Assembly (NCBI RefSeq): GCF_002797435.1
Contig: NZ_PGEN01000001.1
Location: 2,168,501-2,232,500 of the forward strand
DNA from: Sphingomonas koreensis
Lineage (GTDB): Bacteria > Pseudomonadota > Alphaproteobacteria > Sphingomonadales > Sphingomonadaceae
Direction: 5' to 3'
Length of the DNA: 64,000 bases
The notes beneath the pieces are model-generated. The model had not been told where the DNA came from. It ran no database searches and was given only the letters and a program-made list of their open reading frames with translations. Of the stretch, positions 35,501 through 47,000 are shown in pieces. A program made the translations under genes and the position numbers. Numbering within the stretch: the first letter of the stretch is position 1; each line of letters starts with the position of its first letter.

Positions 35501-36420
35501 AGGCATTCGACCTTTATTCCTTCGGTCCCGAGCGCGTCGCCGAGGGTGTGCCGACCGATTCCACCGTGGGCCTGCGCTATAGCGGACTCGTCGTCTCGAT
35601 GCAGTTCGCGCTGGGTGGCGATGCGGCGAGCAAGCAGTTCCGCGTGGACGAAGGCAATCTGTCCTTCGACCTGGCGAACAGCAGCGTGCGGGCACAGTCG
35701 CTCGTCGGCCATTTCCCGCTGGCGCTGAACGGGCTCGTGGCTGTGCTGCCGACGGAGGACCAGGAACGCCAGTCGGACACGGCAACGGGCACCAGTCCGG
35801 AGGACGTCGGCTTCACCTCGGTCTCCGCGCCACTTGAGCAGACGCCGCTTGCCGCGCCCTGGTACGGGCTGCGCTTCACGCTCGATCTCGGTACGTTGGG
35901 GGCGCTGCTTGGCAGTGTCGGTATCGGCGTGGAAGTACTTGCTGCCTGGCAGCCGGGAGCGGAGCCGAAGTCGACGCCGCCGCAATATCTCGGCCTCAAG
36001 ATCGACACCGGCCCGGCCGAGGGCGTGCAATGGCCGTTGCAGGGCGTTCTGAGTCTCGGCTTCCGCAACTTCCAGTTTCTCACCTATATCGATGAGAACG
36101 ACGCCCTGGTCTATCTGCTGCGCCTGCACCAGTTCACGCTTTCGGTCCTCGGGTTGCTCAATTTCCCGCCCGGCAACAACGACATCGTCCTGTTCGGCAA
36201 TCCCGACCAGAGCGGCAGCAGCAAGCTGGGCTGGTATGCCGCCTATGCCAAGGACACGAAGGAGGAAGAGAAGGCGCAGGCAAGACCGGGCCGGGTTCGG
36301 CTGGCGGCGCCCGCGGGTGGCGAGGTGGAACCGGCCCCGCCGCCGCTGCGCCGGCATGAGAAGCTCCGCCAACTCCGCAACGCGCGGTCGGGACGGCGCT
36401 CCCGGGGGGGACCACAATGA
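32584..36420 (+). CDS. Large uncharacterised protein (1278 residues)
   Basis: The chosen start is TTG at 32584, four bases after the previous stop, so translation is probably coupled. No clear alternative start of better quality was seen. The protein is a mix of beta-rich segments with no domain I recognise. Residues about 1060-1220 (APWYGLRFTLDLGTLGALLGSVGIGVEVLAAWQPG...VLSLGFRNFQFLTYIDENDALVYLLRLHQFTLS) recall the amphipathic beta-strand style of the N-terminal third of the giant protein downstream. The C-terminus is arginine-rich (PPPLRRHEKLRQLRNARSG). No export signal is evident. It overlaps the MBL gene by four bases. Confidence 0.75.
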   Translation: MPSVPVFEQQAGSRIFALSTSAQAGAPGFWAGYCAAPGSSLSGTLSTTQIWQDKGGTYLVLGTTPADWAVFLSGFDALRPNLAPPEQLRLLWIENPDAPMIQWRLTVLQAQAQGSGATITWRTIRATGFRLGYYGLEIAGLGALTQIADNAGGGIAFAGGGAFLGPDGDAAFTADTLAMPFDGAAVASLTGQFTVPAAPAGQNAESIWNQFGIGLCYAAPPLALDSEVTPQQIAVQNATRLLFQSVFDGQPTAISAALAFDPLNPLAGARTHVSLAPEIGDEAPALASFLRTTLGYPVTLTPLAAAGGAPDARFVFGAAPVQGSSRDDGILYHLSPDGAFQIGVVPPEGGAAAPYQLLTGLSGLEYVEISANSHQIVFAGDNPAFAIPAGDGAPDAPTVADALNDTATTSHAAILPVGSASDAVYFAQPRQAPIFSGKSQIAANFLDFNPMPAATLTASGTPPVFPFGAYAGLSSGSIALAEELENASIAPYRHFQIDTHYGERAKARHALAAGKEPPSFGPLRRVRDEADPLGVTPQGLVVELTPDYQDYDGVYIANMPNTDYPRLDFTVVTGNFKSALQSNQLFFVAANPDVLMQATSVRYELLETALNTALLLAKGVPQSIVTAVYAALNGKTQPFDTEADFVACIGVAATPTYLPVYLAMAGLLQAQMDGWTFQVSPRAWRPWRLGLDEGGPNGELEATVNSPTMMLAKFCNRSLSDLVADSSSWLWPEVAVPPIAGGTIGQTQRLILDIFASAATAEAGSPYRRFFDDVVDNSAWNGFLFLNAPVDIAEMPADLLFLTAGIDTDRFYAHHLGLSQTPFVVAGTQPTLQNTAAFGLIDYNDPVDLYSEETVAFDFKTLQLRASFANSALTDFSAKAELLANRLFSDFLTKAQTEHGNNLVLDGGYQRVGTVAVYSFVLEGLNSYGTRASVLSTIDVSTVALQTRSAGSTAGQLVTDFTLSGTLQFGAPQAFDLYSFGPERVAEGVPTDSTVGLRYSGLVVSMQFALGGDAASKQFRVDEGNLSFDLANSSVRAQSLVGHFPLALNGLVAVLPTEDQERQSDTATGTSPEDVGFTSVSAPLEQTPLAAPWYGLRFTLDLGTLGALLGSVGIGVEVLAAWQPGAEPKSTPPQYLGLKIDTGPAEGVQWPLQGVLSLGFRNFQFLTYIDENDALVYLLRLHQFTLSVLGLLNFPPGNNDIVLFGNPDQSGSSKLGWYAAYAKDTKEEEKAQARPGRVRLAAPAGGEVEPAPPPLRRHEKLRQLRNARSGRRSRGGPQ

Positions 36421-37976
36421 CCAAGGCCAGCAAGATCGCAGTGACCATGCTCGACGTGGGTCAGGGCTCGGGTACCTTTGTCGAGATCTATACGGGCACC
36501 AAGATCACCGCGACCGCGCTTCTCGATCTCGGTTCGGAACGTGCCAAGGACGAGGCCGGCGGCCCGTCGGTCGACTATCTCGTAAAGCAGCTCACGTCGA
36601 TGACCAAACCGCGGATCGACTTCTTCTCGCTGTCCCACAGCGACAGCGATCACATCAATCTGGTGCAGGATCTTCTCGCCTTCTTCGATCCGCCCGGTAC
36701 CAAGAAGCCCAAGAAGCCGATCCTGGAGATCGGCAGCGTCATCTATGGCGGCCCGCGCGTCCTCTACGCCAAGCACAGCGGCACCAACGTCCTCACCTCG
36801 ATCGAAGCCTATCAGCCCAAGGGGACGACCAAGCCCCAGCCGCTGCCGTCGAACAACTCGTCCTTCTATGGAACGGCGCCGATGTTCGCGAAGGACGAGG
36901 TTGAAATACGCCTTCTTGTCGGAAATCATGTTTCGAGCGAGCCGCGTACGGTAAGAAAGAAGATCGGCGACAAGCAGTGGCGAACGGATAGCTACTCGCT
37001 GAACACCTATTCCCTCATCTTTGTCGTCGCGTTCGATGACTGGGAGTATGTGATAACTGGCGACGCGACCGGCGCAACGATTGCTCAAGCCAACTATATC
37101 ATAAAGAATCAATCGGTTAAGTTTGCCAATGTCGCGGCGATGACGATGCCGCACCATTCCAGTGAGCCCACGACCTTCGGCCTCACCGCGAGCCGCACCA
37201 AGCGCCAGAGGGAGAAGGAGCGCGTTCCCGATGCCGCCAAGAAGGTCATCGACGCGTTCGCCGCCAGCGTCGCGCCGCGGACGATCCACGCCAGCGCGGA
37301 GGATGTCGGCAGCTTCCGCCATCCCTCGGCGTTCGTGATGAGCTATTTCTGGGACTATGTGGACACGACGTCATGGTATGACGACCCGGTGCTGACCGGG
37401 AACCAGCATCTCTACAATGCCTATTTCATGGAAGAGGACGATTTCAATATCGTCCTTGAGGAGATCGACCCCAAATCGAAGAAGAAAAAGAAGCGGACCG
37501 AGAATCTGCCTCCCTTTGACGACTGGTGGACCTTTGCAACCCAACACGCCATTTTCACCAATCGCTATTATGTCCGTCCCCAGGCCTATGATCCTGCAAA
37601 GAACGAGACGGCGACGTTTCCGCCCGATCCGGGCAAGGTAACGAGCATCCCGAAATCGGGTGCCACCACCAGCCCGCCTTTCGCCGTTGCCTGGCGCTAT
37701 ACGAGCGTCGCCTCGACCGGGAACACCGACCTCGAACGGCTCGTGAACCGCAAGGACGGCGACGATTTCGTCGCGGTTCCGGTCATGAGAATGACGAAGG
37801 ATCGGGGCGCGGCAGGGAAAGCGCGACCCGTTGCCGATGCCCCCGCGGCGCTCGACACCACACCCAGCCGGACGATGGCATTACGCCCGCCTGCCCGCAT
37901 TGCCGAGCTGCATGCGGGCGGCGAGCACTCCCTGCATGTCCGGCCGCTGCGCCGGCTGAGGCAGATCGATGTCTGA
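36417..37976 (+). CDS. Metallo-beta-lactamase-fold hydrolase, ComEC-like
   Basis: This 519-residue protein has the MBL fold of the ComEC/Rec2 type. It opens VTMLDVGQGSGTFVEI. The metal motif HSDSDH lies at residues 74-79, ITGDATG with a metal-bridging Asp at 216, and MPHHSS at about 245-249. The membrane parts of ComEC are absent. Related stand-alone enzymes act on nucleic acids or phosphoesters; the substrate here is unknown. The C-terminal ~130 residues are an extra extension with a basic end (HVRPLRRLRQIDV). DNA at about 36895-37135 is AT-richer than its surroundings. Start ATGA overlap couples it to the previous gene. Confidence 0.85.
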   Translation: MTKASKIAVTMLDVGQGSGTFVEIYTGTKITATALLDLGSERAKDEAGGPSVDYLVKQLTSMTKPRIDFFSLSHSDSDHINLVQDLLAFFDPPGTKKPKKPILEIGSVIYGGPRVLYAKHSGTNVLTSIEAYQPKGTTKPQPLPSNNSSFYGTAPMFAKDEVEIRLLVGNHVSSEPRTVRKKIGDKQWRTDSYSLNTYSLIFVVAFDDWEYVITGDATGATIAQANYIIKNQSVKFANVAAMTMPHHSSEPTTFGLTASRTKRQREKERVPDAAKKVIDAFAASVAPRTIHASAEDVGSFRHPSAFVMSYFWDYVDTTSWYDDPVLTGNQHLYNAYFMEEDDFNIVLEEIDPKSKKKKKRTENLPPFDDWWTFATQHAIFTNRYYVRPQAYDPAKNETATFPPDPGKVTSIPKSGATTSPPFAVAWRYTSVASTGNTDLERLVNRKDGDDFVAVPVMRMTKDRGAAGKARPVADAPAALDTTPSRTMALRPPARIAELHAGGEHSLHVRPLRRLRQIDV

Positions 37977-38006
37977 GCGCGGGCTTCGATCGCGAGGGGG
38001 CGCGCC

Positions 38007-41000
38007 ATGACGCTCGACCAGATCTTTCAGGCACTGCGCGGCGACATCGTCGATGACTCGATCGATCTGGTGACTGCCGCCACCGGAACGCTTGCTTCGA
38101 TGACTGCGGCGCTCGACCTGCTGCAGCTCAAGACGCATTTCGTCGTGGCCAATGCGGTCCTGACCCAGCCGGTCAATCAGGTGCTGCTACGCGGCACCGC
38201 CCGATACGGTTTGCCGGGCGCGGAGGCGGCGGGCAGCCATATGGTCGATGTGGGCGTGACGCTCACCGTGACGCTCGACCAGAGCGGCAATGCGGTGTTC
38301 ACGCTGAGCTTGCTGCCACCGCCGCAGAACTGGCATTTTTCCGATACCTTCGCCAACCTGCCCGACTGCCAGCAGATCGCACAGGACGGGCAGACGGTCG
38401 AGCTGGCACCGTCCTTTCTGATCGGTCTGCCGCTGCTCGACGCGGCGCTCACCGCCACCTCGGTTGCCGGCGCCAGCGCCACGCTTTCCGGCAGCCTGCC
38501 CCAGTCGGGGGTCTTTGCCTTGCCCGCCTATGCCGGTTTGTTCCCGGGCCGCTGGCCGCTGGCGGCGAGCGGCACGCTGACCTTGCCCGCCAGCTACGAC
38601 CTGCCCCCCGATCTGGAGATGCTGGCGACCGTCGGCGGCAGCACGCTGCCGTTCGGCGACACGACCCTGTTCGACCTGGGCTTCGAGATCGAGATCCAGA
38701 CCGGGTTCGATGCCGACAATTACGGCTATACCGCCGTCTCGATCCTCAGCCTGGCCGGCGTGGTGCAGTTCGATGCAGATCACCGGCTGCGCCTGATCGT
38801 TGCGATCATGACGGTGCAGTCGACCTGGCGGCTGCTGGTCGAAGCCGATCCGGATACGATCCGCATCGGCGACCAGATCGAGAATGTCGCGGCGCTGCTC
38901 GGGCTGACAGTCGAGCAGCTCATCTCCCCCGACACGCTCGATACCTTCAACGCCTTCTACCTCTCGTCCATCGAAATCTGGCTGCCGGCCTATCAGGGCA
39001 GCCTTCTGGACGGACTCGGTGCGCTCGCCTTCGACGTCTCGCATATCGGCGTGACGCTCAAGTCCGATCGGGTCTGGAACCCGCCCATTCCCTTTGTGCG
39101 CGTGATCGACACGGGCATGCGCTGGGATATCGGCTGGATGATCGGCGCGGACAACAAGCCCGAGATGTTCACCTTCGGAACCGTGTTTGGCGGGCTCAAT
39201 GTCGGCGTTCCGGACGGGGAGGCTGCGGTGCGGCCCTCGGGTCGGAACCTGCCCCTGCTGTCGGGGCCGAATCCGGCGATGGGCGATGCGCGTGCGGTGA
39301 CGGTGCTCGCGGCGGACGAGGACCCGGTCGACGGGCCGAACGAGGTGGACAGCTTCACCGTGGACCTGGCGGGCTACATCCCTTCCTTCATGCTGGAAGG
39401 GCGGCTGCGCACCAATGACCAGATCCCGATCGGCTATGCCTTCAACCAGTTCTTCGGCAACCCCGGTCCGCCGACGCCGGACGATATGCGGATCACCGCG
39501 TTTTCATTCCTGGCCGATCCGCTTCGCCTGACCTTCCAGGCCGAAGCCGTCGTTGCGATGAACTGGTCGATCCCGTTCACCAACTCGGTGAGCCTCGACC
39601 TGATCGGACTGCGCTTCAACATCGATGTGCGGCAGGCCGCGGTGGGCGGGTCGATTGCGGGCACGCTGCAGCTGACAGGCGGGGGCAGCGGCGTAGCGCA
39701 GCCGCAATTCACCGTCAGCGCCAGCTACCCGCCTTCGGGCCGCGGTAGTGAATGGACCTTCCGGGGGGTGTTGAACCAGAACGCGCCGCTCGAGCTGGTG
39801 ACGCTGGTCGCGAATCTGCTGACCGATAACCCGCCGGACAATCTCCCGACGCTGAACGTCGAGACGATGGCGATCTCGTTCGGGTCGACGAGCAAGTCCT
39901 ACAGTGTCGAGGGATCGATCCTGGCACGTTGGCAGTTCGCGCCATTCGGCACGCCGCTGACGGTTTCGGCGCGGGCTTCTGCCGCGATCTCGCGTCCGGA
40001 CAGCAACACGAGCCCGACCGGCTATCTGGCGGGCAGCTTCGATATCAACCGGTTCGGTCTCTACGCCTCGCGCGATATCGGCGTCGAGTTCCCGACCTAT
40101 ACCTTCCGCGTCCTGTTCGGTGACAATTACCTGCAGGCCCAGACCGCCTGGATCGGCGAAGGTGAGGGGCGCCATCAGATCATCACGCTCCAGCTGAGCT
40201 CGATCACGCTCGGAGAGATTCTCGAATATCTCGTCAACCTTGCCGCTCCGACGCTCGGCTATCATTTGCCCCCGCCCTGGGATCTGCTCAATCAGGTCGA
40301 TCTGTCGCGTTTCGCGCTCACGCTCGACCCTACGGAGCAGACGATCGCGCTGACTTATGACGTGAACGTCGATCTGACGATCTTCCGTGTCGACAAGATC
40401 GGCGTGAAATACAGTCGCAAGCAGGGCGAAGGCAGCGTCAACCTGATCCTGGAGGGCGCCGCGCTGGGCCAGGACTATACCGGTGACGATGCGCTCGACT
40501 GGGACGTGATCAACGACAGTCCGCCCGATCTGGTGCCGGCCAACACTGCCGTGATCGACCTGCGCTACCTGGCGTTCGGCCAGCATGTGAAGGTCAACAA
40601 TATCGAGGGTCTGGATACTGTCCGCGCCGTGCTCCTGCAGATGGAGCATGCGATGAAGCCGGTATCGCCCGATCAGTCGCCGATCGGGCAGCCGGGCGCG
40701 AACGGCGTATCCTTCGACGCCGACAGCCAATGGTTGATCGGGCTCGATATCGGTATCGCCGGGGTGATCGACCTGGGGCTGATCTTCAACGATCCGCGGT
40801 TGTACGGCCTGTCGATCTCGCTCGGCGGGCCGGATGCTGGCTCGCTTGCCGGCCTCTACTTCGAGATTCTCTACAAGAAGATCACCGACTCGCTCGGCAT
40901 GTTCCGCGTCGAACTGCAACTGCCCGAAGCGTTCCGCCATCTCGAATTCGGCGAGGTGTCGATCACCCTCGGCGTCGTGGTGGTCGAAGTTTACACCAAC

Positions 41001-44000
41001 GGCAATTTCAAGGTCGATCTGGGCTTTCCCTATAATCGCGATTTCACCCGATCGTTCAGTGTCGAGGTGTTCCCCTTCATCGGCCGCGGCGGCATCTATT
41101 TCGGGCTTCTCGACGGTAACAGCTCCAGCCGGGTGCCGGCGATTACCAACGGCTTCTTTGCGCCGGTTATCGAACTCGGCATCGGTCTCGCCGTCGGTGT
41201 GGGCAAGGATTTCAGCGTCGGCGTACTGAGCGCAGGCGCGTTCATCGAACTGCAGGTCATCTTCGAGGGTGTTTTCGCGCGCTTCCTGCCGAGCAACGCC
41301 GGCGCGGACACGGCACTCTATTATTGGGTGCGCGGCATCGCCGGGCTTCACGGCAAGATCTACGGCCAGGTCGATTTCGTCGTCATCAAGGTGAACGTGA
41401 CGCTGGAGGCGTCGGCGACGGTGACGCTCACGCTCGAATCGCACCAGCCGACCCTGGTCGAGATGGAGGTCGACGTCACTGCGCGCGCGACAGTGAAGAT
41501 CCTCTTCATCAGGATCCATTTCAGCTTCCACGTGACGGTGTCGTTCGACTTCACCATCGGCAGCAAGTCGACCACGCCGTGGATCCTGGCGCCGGCGAAC
41601 AGCGCAGGCAACCAGGGGCAGAGTCTGACCGCGCCGCGCGGGACCGTCGCGTCGCCGGGCTCGTCCGCCAGCCTCTATCGCTTGAACCGCGCCCGCCGCG
41701 ATGTGCGCAGGGCGGTGCTGCGCAGCGCGCATCTGCGCAAACTGCATGAGGCGGGCCTGATCCCCGCGCCGGCGACACCGCGCAGCCTGATGATGGACAG
41801 GGCCAGGGACCGGCGCGGCAGGACCGGCACGCGGATGGCAGCCGTGCAGGGCGTTGGCGAGACGCTCAACTGGGATCCCGATTTCAAGGTCTTCGGCGAG
41901 GATTCTCCGCGCCAGATCCCGCTGATCCTGCTCCCGGCCTTCAGCTGCGACGATGTCGCGCTCGGCTGGTCGTCGGCACCTGCAGCGACGACCCCGTCCT
42001 ACAAGATCGTCATGCAACTCTGGGCCGAGACCGGGACCGTCACCGATCCGGAAAGCATCGCGGACAGCTATCGGCGCCACACCGACACCAGCGCGCATGC
42101 CGAGAGTGTGGACGAGATGCCCGCGGCCGAGCTGATCGAGACGTTCCTGCGCTGGGCAATCTATGCGGTAACCAATCCCAAGGGCGGCACCGCGGAAGCC
42201 GACGTGACCGCCGGGCAGCTTTCCTATCTCGCGGATGAGATGGCGGCGGGCGACCCCGCGACGCGCACGGCCTTCACCTTCTCCACGCTCGACAGCTTCC
42301 TCGAAACGAATGTCCGCCTGACGGTTGGCGGCCAGCCGGACCGACAGTCCTCCGATCTGAGCGCGATGCCGGTGGCCGTGCCGCCGGTGTTCGGCTTTGC
42401 GTGGAGCGGCGACGTGTCGGGTTCGGTCGATCTCGCCACCTTCAACATGATCGGCCCGGACTATATCGCCGACGTCGCCGCCTATCAGCAGCGCTTCACC
42501 CCGACCGCGGCGCAATCCAGCGCCGGGCCGAACGAGGCGGCAGCCACGGTATCCTTCGCCAGCCACATGTTCTCGGACTGGTGCCTGATGCTGACGCGCT
42601 CGGCCGTGGATGAGGCGCAGAAGCAGCTTGCACGCTGGGACGTGCGCCCCGCGGCGGTGACCAGCCTCGATGCGATCGCCGGCACCTTTACGAGCACCGA
42701 TGTCCCCTATGCCGTGCGCGACGGCGATACCTTGGATTCGGTGGCGCTGGCGCTCGGCGTGACCACGGAGGATCTGCTCTATCTCAACGACGGTCTGGCC
42801 ACGCTTTTGAGCACGACTGCGGCTGGAACGGAAATCGACATCGTTCTGGGCGTGGCGCCTGAAGCGATCGCGCTCGACAATGCCGATCGCACGCTGGTGC
42901 CCGGTCGATACACCGTCGATCACATCGCCTATCAGGTCCGCGCCGGGGATACGCTGTCGGGGATCGCGACCAGCTTCGGCCTGGCCGGTCCGACCAGCCT
43001 GCTGTCCGACCCGACGCTTGCCGTCAATCCGGCCTTGCTGCGTACCGATGCGGTCTTCACTGCGCCGGCGACGCACTATACCGCGCCCGCCGGGTTCAGC
43101 GCGCTCCAGTCCGCCTCCTTCTTCTTCGCGCGCTTCCAGGAGACGCGCACGCTGCCCGACCGGCAATGGTATGTCGATCTGATCCTGCACTGGAATGCGC
43201 AGGCCCTGAGCGATCAGCAGCCCGGCGATCCGATCGCGCCGGGGATAGGGCTGAAGCTGCCGGTCGCGCTCGGCGATCTCACCGAACCGGCCCAGGCCAA
43301 TTATACCAGCCAGGTCGGCGACAGCGTCAACGCCATCGCCGCCATGGCCGATCTCGCGCAGAACTACGCGTCCGGGACGGCCGCGACGGTGCCGGGCTGG
43401 GCCACCTATCGCGATGCGATGGTCGCCGCCTTCACTGCAGGATCGGGCGGCGCCGCGGCGCCCGCGCTGGTTCCCACCGTCGTGACGATTCTGCCGGGCG
43501 AAAGCCTCGATCATCTTGCCCGCCGCAGCTACATTTTCGGCGGGCAGGGGACGCCCGACGTCGCCGGACTGATCGGCTGGATTGCCACCGCACCCGATCT
43601 GCTCGCGGTCCACGCAGCGCTGGGTATCGACGGGTTCACGCTCGACACCAATGTCTATCCCAGCTTCAATTCGGTGTCGCAGGCGCTCGCGCTGGACATC
43701 GCCGAACTTGCCGGACAACTGGCCACGGACGATCTGGTGCCGGTACTTGCCGACGACGAGCCCGCCTGGGTGGTTACCGACGTGCCGGTCGTCGAAGTCG
43801 ACGTCCTTGTTCCGCTGATCCTCGCCGGCAAGAGCTTCACCGACATCAGCGCGCAGAGCAGCCGCCAGCTCATGGCCGGGCTGCGTCTGCCTGCACCGGT
43901 TGCGGAAAAAAATGGCGATCCGCCGCGTGCGACTGGCCCGATGACGGCGATGGCTGCGCTTGCGGGCCAGCAGTTCACCGGGCCGCCACCGGGTACCGGC

Positions 44001-47000
44001 ACCACCCCGGCGATCACGATCGCCGCAACGCTCGACACGGGCTATGGCTGGATCGGGCTCGTCGACAGCACCTCCGCCGATACGGGCGAGAGCCGCGACG
44101 CGCTCGCCGCCCGGGCGTCCGCCGCGCTGTCGAGCAATCGCCGCCTGACGCGCAACGCCGCAGCAGCGCCGAAGGCGGGTGCGATCCTTCAGCTCGACAG
44201 CGTTTCGCAGCTCGATTTCACCTACACGCAGACCGAACTGGGCAACCAGTATCCTGCGGCGGCGATGACCATTGCACCGTTCGCCGGCCCGGCTGCGCTG
44301 CCGCTTACGGCCGAGGTGCCGGTGACCCACGGCCTTTCGAACCGGATCGAGCTGCAGGTGACCTCACCGCTCGCCATTCCTGCCACGGGCACCGCCCCCA
44401 AGACCGGCAACCCCAGCCTCTGGCCCTTCTCGGCGACCGTGCAGGCACTTGCGCTTGCCGGCGCATCGACGCCCTATGAGCTCGTCAAGTCGGCGCCGGA
44501 AGGGGTGGCGGGCAGCGAGCCCGAGACGCTGCTCTCGTCGAGCTACGGCACGTTGTTCTCGGCCAAGGTCAAGACCCTGCCGGGCTCGCGGACGCTCTAC
44601 CAGCTGCTCGGCACCGACGATGTCCAGCGTCAGACGCTGCTGCACCTGTGGCAATATCTCGCGGAGAATGACAGCCCTGCGCCAACGCTTTCGCTGTTCG
44701 TCTCGCCCGATCCCGCGGCCGCCAATATCCAGGGCCTCGCCCAGGTCGCGCTCGACGATCCGGTGTCGGCGATCGTGAAGACCAACCTTTCCACCCAGAC
44801 GGTGCCGGGACTGGCGGACGTGCATCCGCAGCTCCGCGCCCAGGCAACTGCGCCGCGTGACGCCCAGCCGGTCTATGCAGCCGCGCTCGACGACATACCG
44901 GGGTTCCTCAAGCTGCTCTGGGAAGGCGTCTCGGTGGGCGGAGCCGGCTATTATCTGACGCTGCAGGACGCCAGCGGCGGCGGGCTTCCGGCGACGATCT
45001 TCACCGGCAATGGCGAGGCGCTGATCTACTTCCTCGTCATCGCCGGCGCGCAACAGGGATCGGCGCCGGCGGGGCGGTCGCTTCTCCCATTCAACACCTG
45101 CGCGCTGATCGGCCCCGGCCTCGATGCCTCGGCCTCGACCGTCTATCTCGAAGCCGCCGACGGCAGCGACATGACGCGCATCGCCACAGTGCCGCCGGGC
45201 AATGCGGGCATGAGCATGGTGATCCCGATGGCGCCGACCGATCCGGCTACGGCTGCCGATCGGACGCTGCAGCTCTTCTCGATGGCAAGTTTCGGCGTCG
45301 GCCAGCCCGGTGCGACCTTCTACGCGGACCGGCCCGGTATGCCGGTCACCCCCGAAGCGAAGGACGATCCGGAATTGACTGCGGCGGCGCGCCAGCGGCT
45401 CGCCCGCCGGGCGCGGGCGCGCGGCGCGCTCTATGAGGATCCGGAGCCGACGCGCTGGAGCTACAGCCAGGCATTCCCCGTCGCGCAGATGGGGCCGGTT
45501 TCGAGCGCGCCCGCCGTGTCGGGGCTGCCGCTCCCGGCCGCGGACCCCTATCGCGGGATCAACGCCGGAAGCACGCTTGCCGAAGCAACGCTCAAGGTCG
45601 GTTTTCTCGATATCTTCGGGAACGCGACAGCGCAGGATCAGGCCAAGTCGATCGACCTCCCGATCGGCTATACCGACGTGCTCGTGCCCTTTGAGACATG
45701 GCCCGCGCTGGCGACCGGCTTTGGGCTGGCAACGGGTTCCGTCACCGGGACCGTCGCCATTGGGGTCACTTTCGCAAGCCAGGCCGGGGTGCTCATGCCC
45801 GCCTTGAGCGGCCCGGCTGAAAGCGCGGTGGCGGCGGCGGAGAATCAGGCCGCGACCTATGAGACGGTCTATTATCAGCTCTCGCAGCCATCGCTCACGC
45901 TGGCGTTCGCATCGACCCTCTACACCCAGGCGAGCGGCACGAACGCTGGACGACCCCAGCCGGTCGATCTGTCTACGCAATTGCCCGCGCTCTGGCGGTT
46001 TGCCGCAGCGAGTCTGCTTTATGCGCGCGCGGTGGCCGGGCTTCAGCCGGAGCGTCCGCTGGCGGCCGGCGCGCAGACGATCGGCGCGTTGACCCAGACC
46101 TATGGGATCGGCAGCGACGTGCTGGCGGCGGCGCAGGTCAACGCACGTGCCTATGACATTCTCGGCGGCCAGGTGCTGACGATCCCCGCGCAAGTGCCCT
46201 TCGCCGAGAACCAGACCGCCAACGCGATCCAGGCTGTCGTCCGGCCGGGCTGGCCCCAGCCCGCATCCGGTTCGGGGCTGCTCGCGCTGCCGCAAAATGC
46301 CGATCACCTGCCGCTGCGCCCCGGCAGTTTGCTTGCGATCCGCGACCGGTCGGTTCCCGTGCCGCCGTCCGATCCGGTGCCGTCACTCGGAACGATCGCC
46401 GGGCAGGCGGGCAGCACCGCGCCGCTGCTGGCCGAGGACAACCACGCCGCCACCGACATCCTGGCGGGCGGGGTCACTCTCATCTTCGATGGACTGACCG
46501 TCACCACCGCGGCGCCGGGCACCGCCGGCGTGCGCAGCTTCGACGACATCGTCGCGGCCTTTGCGGGGCAGGGGGTGATCGTGTTCGTCGGCGACGTCGG
46601 CGCGCAACTCGCCGACCAGACCGGCACGCTGGTGGCGGGCAGCACGATGGTCGCCAAGCGCTATCTGGTGCCGCTCCCGACAATCGGCGAACCCTATGAG
46701 ACATTGGCGAGCAACGGCAGCGGCGCCGCGGTCGCGGATTTGGCTTCGCTCAACGCCGCCACCGTCAACATCTTCGACACCGGTGCGCTGGTCTATCTCG
46801 GCGACTTCCCGGGCAGCCCTGCGGCGCAGGAATCGAGCACCACGACACTGGCCGAATTCTGCAATCAGTACGGGACGACGCCGGCACTTCTGTTCGATGC
46901 GCTCGCGCAGCAGACGCCACAGCCGACCTTGCCCGAGGGAGAGGCGCTGACCATCCCGGGCATGCTCGCACTGCCTCAAGACGCGGCCTCGCTGCGCATT

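Noticed and set aside
39504..44330. A 1608-codon antisense open frame within the giant gene.
   Set aside because: It is rich in Arg, Gly and His with no folded pattern, a typical shadow of high-GC coding DNA on the opposite strand. The sense frame is continuous over 12 kb.
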